A stretch of 31,398 bases of DNA, taken from a virus. The DNA lies in IMG/VR virus record IMGVR_UViG_3300030118_000458, positions 1 through 31,398 of that record. The stretch is one strand, 5' to 3'. Positions 14,234 to 22,486 of this stretch are shown piece by piece. Numbering within the stretch: the stretch's first letter is position 1; each line of letters opens with the position of its first letter. Under the pieces are notes generated by a model that saw only the letters and a list, made by a program, of their open reading frames with translations, was not told the DNA's origin and searched no databases. The position numbers and the translations under genes were made by a program.

Positions 14234-17200
14234 ATGGCACTTGAAGACTTGAATCCATATGGTAAAGCAGGACTACAATCTTTCCAATCAAGAACCCTAA
14301 ACTCTATGGACTCTAATCCTGATGTGCCAAGGGTTACTGACTTCTATTCTAACTATGGAGCTATGGGAACTGATCAGTTAGTAGCACCAGATCTAAGTGG
14401 TTTTGCTAGAGGTATCGCTTCTGCAGGTCAAGTAAATAGAATTGCTGACATACAAGAACCTAGTGTTGGGTTCAATGAGCTTACCAATCAAGTATTTGTA
14501 AATGGTCTTACGTTTGATGCTGATGATTACCAAACAGCAGAGCGATCAGCTTCCCCTGAGTATCTAGGTAGAACACCCACAGGTTTGCCTGAAGGCTTTA
14601 CCAGGTTACCTCCTGAGTTATATGCTGAATACATAAAAGATATCAAAGACCCAGGCAAGATGCGTCTAATAGGTAAGAACCTTGGTATTGGTGCTGATAA
14701 CCTACAAAACTTTTACTACTCAGGCGCTGCTTTTCTTGGTGATGCTATTGGTTCTGAAACTCTAAGTGAGTACGGGCGTGAAGGTATAAAACAACAGACA
14801 GAAGATCTAAGACGTAAAGAGCCATTTCAAAGAACATTTACAGATGACGTATTAAAAGAAGGTGAAGTCATTGATTGGTTCTTAGCAAACCTAGCACAAC
14901 AAGGGCCAAATCTTCTTGAATCAATGGCTGCGTTCTTAGTTGGTGCAGGTGCAGCTACAGTTGCAACAGGTAATCCTCTAGCTAGTGTTGTAAGTGGCGT
15001 TGGTACAGCTCTTGGTAAAGGGCAGTTCAAAAAACGTATGATGGATATTGTAGCCAAGAAAAGGCGTGGAGAAAGATTAGACCAAGGAGACTATGCATTA
15101 ATAAAAGGTATGTCTGGTATAGCTGCATCTATAGGTAATAACTACAGAACAGGTGTCAGTGACACATACTTACAACTTCTTGAGTCTGCAGAAATGAAAG
15201 ACCCAGGGGCAGGACAACGTCTTGCTGCATTAGCTGCAGGTATACCGTACGCTGCAGCCGAGACATTATCAGAAGCATTTGTCGTAAGTAAGTTTCTAAA
15301 TCCTGCTAAGGCTAGTAGTACATTCAAACGTATTATAGGTGGATTTGGAGCTGGTGCTGCAGCAGAAGGTGTAGCAGAAGGCGTACAAGAGTCTACTGTT
15401 ATGGGTACAGATGCATTATTAAATGAAAAAGAATTATTTACAGAGCAAAACGGTATACAACTTATCAACGCTATAGCCGCAGGTGCAGCTGTTGGTGGCC
15501 CAATCACAGGACTTAGCGGACTCCGTAAGGGTGATACAAACGAGGTTAACTTACTAGATAGTAGGGGGGTAACTGATGAAGGTGGGGGTACTGTACAAGA
15601 AGAATCTCCACAGGGTGAGTTGTTTCCTGATGCCGATTTAGGTACGGCTCCTGTACCTGAAGGCCCACTTCAAGGTGAATTATTTCCTCCAGAAACAGAT
15701 CTTGGAGTGGGTGTACAATTAGAAGGACGAGATCGAGGTAATCTTATTAGCCCTGAGCAAGCACAGCTTGATATGTTTGACCCAGAGCAGTTGCAAAATA
15801 GAATACCATCCCAGCAGCCTGGGTTTGCAGGTTTACAAACACCTGTACAACAAGAGCTACCTCTTGGTTATCCTGATCCAGTTCAGTTAGATTTACCACT
15901 ACCAACCCCAGCTGAGCCTGAGACAGTTACACAGTCTCCTCCGCAAGAGGCGCAGTTACCATTGCCTTTTGATGCACCTAGAATGCCACGCCCTGATAAT
16001 ATATTTGTTCAGGACGAACCTGTGCTAACACCCACTGTTGAGGAGGTTACACAACCTGTTGACAATAGGAAGGCTACAAAGAAACAAACTGATGCTGTTA
16101 ACAAGTTTATAGTAAACCCTACTGTTGAGCCAACTGAAGATAGAATCCCAGATGTAGCTCTTGATGACCTTGAGTCTGCTCTTGATGCAGCAGAGGCAAA
16201 TAACAATCAAACTGTTATTCCAATAATTAAAGACGCTATACAAACTAAAAAAGCAAACCTTAAAAGAGGTAAACGTCAAAACAAATATATCACTACTGCT
16301 GCCAAGCCTAAAGTTAAGGCATTGAAAAAAGGTAAAGCTAAACAAGTAGATGTAAAGGAGGATATAAAGAAGGAGGAACCAGATGCCGTTCAAGAGCCAG
16401 AAACAACGCAGGTGGATGCACAAGAACAAACCCAAGATGGCGAAAGAGTGGGAGAAAAAGTACAAGAAACCACCAGGGTACGTCCTAAAAAAGAAAACCT
16501 CAAAAAAGGCAAAGGCAAAAAGCAGAGTGTTCAGGCTGACACGGAACGAGACACTACCGTCAATGCCGAGGAGACGAAGCCGAAGACCGAGAAGCGCATA
16601 AGAGCTTTCAAGAGATCTGATTTATTTAATGAGGATGTAGTAGAAAGAACTTTCACAGACGATGATGGTGTTACACGAACCCAACTCATAGCAGGTGGTA
16701 GGGTTGTTAGCGATGTTGCAGGGCCAACTAAAGCATCATCTCTTAAACGTGGCAAACGAAAGGTTGCCCCTGATGTCACGAAGAGTGAAACAGAAACGAC
16801 AAAGAAACCACAACAAGTTGATCCAAGAAATCGTAAACCTGTTGAAACGTTAAACGTAAAAGAACAATGGGATGCAAACAGACCAGCTGAAGACGCACCC
16901 AAGAGAGAAGATTTCCCAGTAAATCTACGAGGTGAGCTAGATAAACTGACTCCACAGGAAGCTCGTGATGTATGGACTAACAGACAACAACCTGATGGAA
17001 GTGGTGCTTTAGAACTACTGTCTGACTCAGTTGCTACTAAGGTAATTATATATACCCTAGACAATATGAAGCTATCAAGCCGAGGTGTTAAATCATTTGA
17101 CACTCAACAGATGGAGTCTTTGTTCCAGTATCTGTTAGATGTTTCTCTGTTTAACGAAAACAATAAAGAAGGCAGAGACTACCTAGCTAACTTTAAACTA

Positions 17201-20200
17201 AAACGACCAGAGTTTGTAAGTGCTGTAACTAGGGTAGTTCCTTTTGCGCTGGCCCAAGGTAATCTAAACGCAGAGACAAACACGTTGTGGTTTGATGTTG
17301 CTGTAAACGTAGGTGCACTACCATCACTTAAGCGACTACTAAAAACAGACGCATCTTATGCTACTTATAATCAGATAGAATCAGCAACGTTTAGTTCAGA
17401 ACAGATAATTGAGAACAATATAGAAACTAATGAGGTAGAGCTTACTAGCTTTGGTGGCATGTCTGCTGCCATATACTCAGACAAAACAAAAGGGCCAGTT
17501 GCACTAGCACGAAAGATGGCTGTGCTTATTGGTACTATCAAGACTGATATAATCAAGAGTGAAAACTCTCCAGCAGTGCAACAACTAAACAGGTTGTACC
17601 AAGGCACATCAAAGGTAAAACCAGATCTAACTTATGAAATAGATGGTAAGCCGTTGAGTATGTACTTTGATGCTAGTGGTAAGCTAAAGCTGAGACCACA
17701 CAATACATACGGTATCAACAGACTTGGTAAAGAATATCCTATAAATGGATTCAAGTTGTCTCCTGTTACTATGGAAGAGAACAGGGTTTTAAATCTAATG
17801 GCGTCAACTATTACGCAAGAAGATAAAGTCAAAGCCCGTAAAGAATTAGAAGCTAAAGAACTATCAGTGCAAGAAAGAGAGACCTTTGAGTCTATGCTTA
17901 GTGGTTACATGGGAGAAAAGAACCAAGCCCTAGCACGAGACATGGTAAACACAGGACAGGTAAAACTTTTTAATCCTAGATCTAAAGGTACTAAACTAAA
18001 AAGAGGTGAGGTATCCACGCTTGATACTGAGTTAGTTCAAGATACTGACCTTAATGATATTTTTGCTGACATGGGTATAGCTGAAAAAGGTAACACACTT
18101 TTATTTGATGACGACAAGCCAGTAAAAGTTATGACAGTTGGCAAGGCTAAACTTCTAGCTAGGAATATGCTTAGCAAGTTTACTAACAAGCCTAACCTCA
18201 CAGTAGCTAAAGACTTAGCAGATCTGCAACAAGTAAACCCAGAGTTGTATAATCGTATTATAGCTGCACGACCTGATGTAGAAAATAAAATGATTTCAGG
18301 TATGTCTATTGGTAAAGACATAGCTATCTTCAGTGACTACATTCATGGTGAGCAGCATCTGAAATTTACTTTAGCTCACGAAGCTATGGGTCACTTTGGG
18401 CTACGCTCGTTGGTAAAAGACAGCCAGCTCAAAGCATTCTTAGATAACATTTATAACACTAGTCCATTCCTAAAAGACTCTGCTGACTTATACATGGAGA
18501 CTCATAAAGTCGATAAGTATGTAGCTATTGAAGAAGCTATGGCTAATTACGTTGGAGCTTTAGAAACTAGCACTGTAGCAAAGATAGCTAACTTCATACA
18601 AAAAATACTAAACAAGTTAGGCGTTAAGAATTGGATGGATAGCGCTCCATATTGGGTCAACCAGTTGAGACGTTATGTACGTGACGGAGAGATCCCAGGT
18701 GGTGTAAGTCCAAAACAAATAGCACTAAACGTAGAAGCTCTTGCTACTTCTAATGTTGGTATGTTCTCTGCAGCAAACATTAATTTGGCTTCTGACAGTT
18801 TCAGTCAACTGTATCAGTCTGTTGGCGAGTCCAACATGAACAGCATAGTAAAAACAATTGGCAGCCGTAAGCTGACTGAAAATTTAGGTAGGGCTGCAGA
18901 ACAAGTACAAACATTAGACAACATGGCAAACAAAAGTCTAGGTCTAAGTTTGATGTTTGACATCTTTAGACGACAAGCACAAACAGCTAAGTCAATCCTG
19001 TCTGAAGTAGACCATATGACTAGATCAGCAACGAGAGCTAGATGGCTTGGACTAAACAGTAAAGCCTTAACATCAGATGAAGAAGTAGCAGTAGGTAGGA
19101 TACTTGCCTTTGGTCATGAGTATTTTAAAACCATAGCAACAGAATCAAAGCTAAAAGAATATGGTGATATAGTTGTACAAGACCCAATGACTAATAGACC
19201 AATCCTCAATCAACCAGTGTTAGCTCAAGCACTAGCAGAAACTCAGCTGACAGATGACCAGATTAAAAACGGATTTGAGTATGAGCAAGGTGGTGTTAAC
19301 CAACCAACAGGGCCACTAGTACCAGACTGGGATCCAGAAAATAATGAACGCCATGCACTAATGAGAGAAGTGTATCTAGCACAGCGTGAAGGTTTAAACT
19401 ACATCCAAGCTAGGGTAGCCCTTGGTAAATATTTAGGCGCTATAAGACAGTACGAAGCAAACAGAGAGAAGATACAAGGACTAAGTGACCAGTTTACTAC
19501 AGCTGATATGAACGTGTTTGCAGAGATACAATCAGTATTTTCTAAGTTATATCAGGCAAATGCAAGACAGTCCGATGGTAAAATGCGCCCGACATCAAAA
19601 GGTGTAAAAGATTCAGAGGCTTTTCTTAACGGAATGACAAGAGCTTTATGGCAGTCAGAAGCTGTAAATGATCTTAAAGCTATGAAGAGTGACGACTCAG
19701 CTAACGAAAGCAGACCAACTCAACTAGCTATCAACATAATAAACGAATGGAATCAAAAGAATCCAGACGACCAGATAGATATGACTAGCATGGTATCTGG
19801 TCTAGAGCGTATGAATAAGTATGACTTGGTTGATCCTAACAAAGAAGGCAAACCTCGTGATCAAGTTGTAATGGATCTAATTCAAAAGCCTATAAAGAAT
19901 CAAATAATTACAGAGACTCAGCTGATGAACGCTAATGTGTTTGCCAAGCAGGGTATCTTTGCTGCATATACACCTATTAAAAGACGGGGTAAGAAACAGT
20001 TACGTTTCCAAATGTATGATGAGAATGGTAATCCAACAAAGATAGATCCTAGATTCTCTAGTGCATTCCCATACTATCAAGACGATGACCCAGATAAGCT
20101 TGCTGTTATGGCTAAAGATTATAACGAAGCTATAAAAGACACTGTGTTTGAAGTTCCAGTTAGTGGTAAGCCAGACGAAACAGTAACTCAGAAAGTAAAA

Positions 20201-22486
20201 GCAGTAGCAATAGTAGAAGACACATCAGGTGGTACAAGCACTGTTACATCTTTTAACTATGATGAGTTTGCCAATGTATTAAATACTTTGGGTATTGATA
20301 TAGATCCAATAGAGCGTGAACGTATTGTTGTAGCTTTATCAAGACAACATGAGAAAGCAAGAAACACTCTCATGAAAGACTTTGTTCCAGGATTTGATAA
20401 AGATGTGTTCAGATCTATAGCTGAATCAATAGAGTCGCAAGCTGCAATCGCTGCCAAGAACGAACATAGAACTGACATAGATATAGTTATGGCAGACACG
20501 AATAACTGGCAGCTACCTAAGAAGTATGTTGATAACCTATACCAAGAGTTACTAGCTGCTAGAGAAGGTGACAACAAAGAAGCAACTATGATAGCGCAAG
20601 AAAAATTCGACAGAATGTTGCGTATGTACATAGAAACAGCAGGTGAATCTCCTGGGTCTCCAGCTACTGAATATAAATACGTAGATAAATATGGTAAAGA
20701 ACAAGTAGCAAAAACAAAAGGTAAAGGTAACAGATACAAAGATAAAGCTGCTGAACTACTAGAGTTCTATACACAGCAGGGTGATATAGCTGTGTCTGCT
20801 GAAGATGCATTTTCTAAATCAGATACGTTGTCACAGTTTAAATCAATGGCTGTATTGTTTCAGTTGGGTGGTAGTATAGCCGCAGGTCTTATCAACCTAG
20901 TGTCTCAGCCTTTAATGGCGCTTCCGTTAATGGCAACCTACAATACCAAGACAGGTATCGGTGGAGGTTATGGTTGGGGAAATACATCTGCAGCTTTGAC
21001 ACGAGCCAACTATAATTTAAAATGGCCTGGATGGGGAGACCCAGATTGGATTAAGAAAAACGTAATAGATAATAGTAACTATGGTACATACGGACTGAGT
21101 GAAGATGAAGCTCAGTTTATATACCGACAGACTAAACGTGGTATTCTTGACGCTGCCCTGGTTAACTCGCTAGCAGGTCGTGCTCGTGGCAACTTCTTTC
21201 AGAATGGTACAGCCACGGCTGTAAGCCGAGGTTACATGTCTGTATTTGCTACAGCTGAGCAGTTAAATAGAAGAGCAGTTGCGTTAGCTACATACAGGCT
21301 AGAAAAGAAAAGACGTATGGCAGCTAATCCAAATCTAAAAGATAGCGACTTCTTAGTTGATGACCAGCTATCGGATGTTGTTATACCTGCTGATAACCCT
21401 GACTTGTATTACATAGAAGATAAAGTTAATGAGATGGTTACCAAATCTCAAGGTGACTACGCTATGTACAATCGCCCCCCGATTGCTAGAGGTGGATGGG
21501 CACAATATCTATATATGTATAAACAATTCCAAGTCATTGCTACACAGATTGTCAGAGTATTACCTCCGCAGGGTAGGGTGTATTACTTGACTGCATTGTT
21601 CTTAGCGGCAGGGTTGAAAGGTCTGCCAGGGGCAGAAGACCTACTAGACATTGTAGATACGCTACGTGCTAAGTTCGGTGGTTTAGTTGGGGCAAAAGGT
21701 TCTGTACCTACAGAGGTACAAATAGCAAACTTCTTAAGTAGTTTTGTAGGGACTCCAGAATTTTACTTACGTGGTGCAGGTGATTATCTTGCAGTGGGTG
21801 GTACAATAGGTAGCAGATTATCTCTGGGTGATTTGTTTCCATTGACAGGTGTATTTTTGCCAGGATCGAGCACCGTCCAAGAACTGAAAAACTTTGCAGG
21901 GCCACTGTTCGCAGCAGGATATGGTGGTGCTACAATGGCATATGATCTAGCAATGTTACCAACTAAAAGTAATAAGAGTAACGAGTTGATGCGTATAGCA
22001 CAGAACTCACCCATTGCAGGACTGCGTAACATTGCAGATACAGCAATATACTTGGACACTGGTGATGTCATAAACGCAAGAGGATATACAGTAGTTAAAG
22101 ATGTAGGCACAGGTGCTACAGTTATGAGGTTCTTAGGTTTCTATCCTAAAGAAGCATCAAGGGTTAATGATGCCATACGAATAACAAAGAGGATAGTAGA
22201 CAATCAAAAAGAGATTACTAAAAGCTTTAGAGATGAGTGGGTAAGAGCTTTCCTAATGAAAGATAGGAGAGCTATGAGAGATATAGAAAGAGCAGTTAAA
22301 GAACATAACAGTGTACATGGTAAGAAGTCTCCGTTCTTTATAGATGACTTCAGAGGTAAAGCTAAGAGAGCCGCTAAGTCTGCATCAGAAGGCGCAGGTG
22401 CAAGGTTCTTAAAGACTACGCCTAAGAGTACTAGAGATAATGTCAGTGACCTAATAGAAAACTTCTACGGTGTATCGCTAAACTAA
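14234..22486 (+). CDS. Giant 2750-aa internal/ejection protein with zincin-like site
   Basis: The N-terminal ~440 residues are helical with Gly/Ala-rich hydrophobic segments (MAAFLVGAGAATVA at ~235; FGAGAAAEGVAEGVQES at ~375). Residues ~455-580 hold repeated QGELF, QLDMF and QLDLPL motifs. Residues ~620-900 are a charged linker with LK(R/K)GK repeats, and this part also covers an out-of-frame gene at 16383-16601. A zincin-like site follows: HEAMGH at 1382-1387 in LAHEAMGHFGLR, with EEAMANY at 1433-1439 as a likely third ligand. Long helical regions lead to a C-terminal part (FQLGGSIAAGLINLVSQPLM ... QYLYMYKQFQVIATQI) typical of very large podovirus internal proteins, sometimes called polyvalent proteins. 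It is probably packaged and ejected with DNA. Whether the protease is active is unknown. Confidence 0.8.
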   Translation: MALEDLNPYGKAGLQSFQSRTLNSMDSNPDVPRVTDFYSNYGAMGTDQLVAPDLSGFARGIASAGQVNRIADIQEPSVGFNELTNQVFVNGLTFDADDYQTAERSASPEYLGRTPTGLPEGFTRLPPELYAEYIKDIKDPGKMRLIGKNLGIGADNLQNFYYSGAAFLGDAIGSETLSEYGREGIKQQTEDLRRKEPFQRTFTDDVLKEGEVIDWFLANLAQQGPNLLESMAAFLVGAGAATVATGNPLASVVSGVGTALGKGQFKKRMMDIVAKKRRGERLDQGDYALIKGMSGIAASIGNNYRTGVSDTYLQLLESAEMKDPGAGQRLAALAAGIPYAAAETLSEAFVVSKFLNPAKASSTFKRIIGGFGAGAAAEGVAEGVQESTVMGTDALLNEKELFTEQNGIQLINAIAAGAAVGGPITGLSGLRKGDTNEVNLLDSRGVTDEGGGTVQEESPQGELFPDADLGTAPVPEGPLQGELFPPETDLGVGVQLEGRDRGNLISPEQAQLDMFDPEQLQNRIPSQQPGFAGLQTPVQQELPLGYPDPVQLDLPLPTPAEPETVTQSPPQEAQLPLPFDAPRMPRPDNIFVQDEPVLTPTVEEVTQPVDNRKATKKQTDAVNKFIVNPTVEPTEDRIPDVALDDLESALDAAEANNNQTVIPIIKDAIQTKKANLKRGKRQNKYITTAAKPKVKALKKGKAKQVDVKEDIKKEEPDAVQEPETTQVDAQEQTQDGERVGEKVQETTRVRPKKENLKKGKGKKQSVQADTERDTTVNAEETKPKTEKRIRAFKRSDLFNEDVVERTFTDDDGVTRTQLIAGGRVVSDVAGPTKASSLKRGKRKVAPDVTKSETETTKKPQQVDPRNRKPVETLNVKEQWDANRPAEDAPKREDFPVNLRGELDKLTPQEARDVWTNRQQPDGSGALELLSDSVATKVIIYTLDNMKLSSRGVKSFDTQQMESLFQYLLDVSLFNENNKEGRDYLANFKLKRPEFVSAVTRVVPFALAQGNLNAETNTLWFDVAVNVGALPSLKRLLKTDASYATYNQIESATFSSEQIIENNIETNEVELTSFGGMSAAIYSDKTKGPVALARKMAVLIGTIKTDIIKSENSPAVQQLNRLYQGTSKVKPDLTYEIDGKPLSMYFDASGKLKLRPHNTYGINRLGKEYPINGFKLSPVTMEENRVLNLMASTITQEDKVKARKELEAKELSVQERETFESMLSGYMGEKNQALARDMVNTGQVKLFNPRSKGTKLKRGEVSTLDTELVQDTDLNDIFADMGIAEKGNTLLFDDDKPVKVMTVGKAKLLARNMLSKFTNKPNLTVAKDLADLQQVNPELYNRIIAARPDVENKMISGMSIGKDIAIFSDYIHGEQHLKFTLAHEAMGHFGLRSLVKDSQLKAFLDNIYNTSPFLKDSADLYMETHKVDKYVAIEEAMANYVGALETSTVAKIANFIQKILNKLGVKNWMDSAPYWVNQLRRYVRDGEIPGGVSPKQIALNVEALATSNVGMFSAANINLASDSFSQLYQSVGESNMNSIVKTIGSRKLTENLGRAAEQVQTLDNMANKSLGLSLMFDIFRRQAQTAKSILSEVDHMTRSATRARWLGLNSKALTSDEEVAVGRILAFGHEYFKTIATESKLKEYGDIVVQDPMTNRPILNQPVLAQALAETQLTDDQIKNGFEYEQGGVNQPTGPLVPDWDPENNERHALMREVYLAQREGLNYIQARVALGKYLGAIRQYEANREKIQGLSDQFTTADMNVFAEIQSVFSKLYQANARQSDGKMRPTSKGVKDSEAFLNGMTRALWQSEAVNDLKAMKSDDSANESRPTQLAINIINEWNQKNPDDQIDMTSMVSGLERMNKYDLVDPNKEGKPRDQVVMDLIQKPIKNQIITETQLMNANVFAKQGIFAAYTPIKRRGKKQLRFQMYDENGNPTKIDPRFSSAFPYYQDDDPDKLAVMAKDYNEAIKDTVFEVPVSGKPDETVTQKVKAVAIVEDTSGGTSTVTSFNYDEFANVLNTLGIDIDPIERERIVVALSRQHEKARNTLMKDFVPGFDKDVFRSIAESIESQAAIAAKNEHRTDIDIVMADTNNWQLPKKYVDNLYQELLAAREGDNKEATMIAQEKFDRMLRMYIETAGESPGSPATEYKYVDKYGKEQVAKTKGKGNRYKDKAAELLEFYTQQGDIAVSAEDAFSKSDTLSQFKSMAVLFQLGGSIAAGLINLVSQPLMALPLMATYNTKTGIGGGYGWGNTSAALTRANYNLKWPGWGDPDWIKKNVIDNSNYGTYGLSEDEAQFIYRQTKRGILDAALVNSLAGRARGNFFQNGTATAVSRGYMSVFATAEQLNRRAVALATYRLEKKRRMAANPNLKDSDFLVDDQLSDVVIPADNPDLYYIEDKVNEMVTKSQGDYAMYNRPPIARGGWAQYLYMYKQFQVIATQIVRVLPPQGRVYYLTALFLAAGLKGLPGAEDLLDIVDTLRAKFGGLVGAKGSVPTEVQIANFLSSFVGTPEFYLRGAGDYLAVGGTIGSRLSLGDLFPLTGVFLPGSSTVQELKNFAGPLFAAGYGGATMAYDLAMLPTKSNKSNELMRIAQNSPIAGLRNIADTAIYLDTGDVINARGYTVVKDVGTGATVMRFLGFYPKEASRVNDAIRITKRIVDNQKEITKSFRDEWVRAFLMKDRRAMRDIERAVKEHNSVHGKKSPFFIDDFRGKAKRAAKSASEGAGARFLKTTPKSTRDNVSDLIENFYGVSLN
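16370..16376 (+). promoter_or_regulatory. Internal ribosome binding site AAGGAGG in the giant gene
   Basis: A full-consensus AAGGAGG lies 6 bases before ATG 16383, which is not the frame of the surrounding giant gene. In the inner frame a TAA stop occurs at 16365-16367, so the order stop, SD, ATG is that of an ordinary cistron start. A further AAAGGAGG at 16354-16361 has no nearby start codon. Confidence 0.65.
16383..16601 (+). CDS. Overlapping gene inside the giant gene: basic MPFKSQKQRRW protein, 72 aa
   Basis: This is a second, complete frame (ATG to TAA) lying wholly within the 2750-residue gene, shifted one base relative to it. The product begins MPFKSQKQRRWMHKNKP, continues KMAKEWEKKYKKPPGYV, then is Lys- and Arg-rich (KKAKAKSR ... 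PRRRSRRPRSA). The head matches a small phage protein type I recognise as 'MPFKS..QRR(Y/W)(L/M)..n.P..A..W...Y', usually a stand-alone gene near lysis and structural genes. Its start has AAGGAGG six bases upstream and a stop in frame 16 bases upstream. The outer frame here is a low-complexity acidic/Gln-rich linker that would tolerate overprinting. Codon third-position bias does not discriminate the frames. Function unknown; the charge suggests nucleic-acid binding. Confidence 0.6.
   Translation: MPFKSQKQRRWMHKNKPKMAKEWEKKYKKPPGYVLKKKTSKKAKAKSRVFRLTRNETLPSMPRRRSRRPRSA

Noticed and set aside
16025-16465. Long antisense frame rich in Phe/Leu opposite the giant gene
   Set aside because: Its hydrophobic look arises from Lys/Glu codons (AAA, GAA) read on the other strand; there is no RBS and it lies opposite a well supported gene.
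16320-16510. A6G tracts as possible -1 frameshift sites in the giant gene
   Set aside because: The runs at 16325-16331 and ~16502-16508 are not in the X-XXY-YYZ phase for the giant gene frame, and the inner gene has its own SD and start, so frameshifting is not needed.
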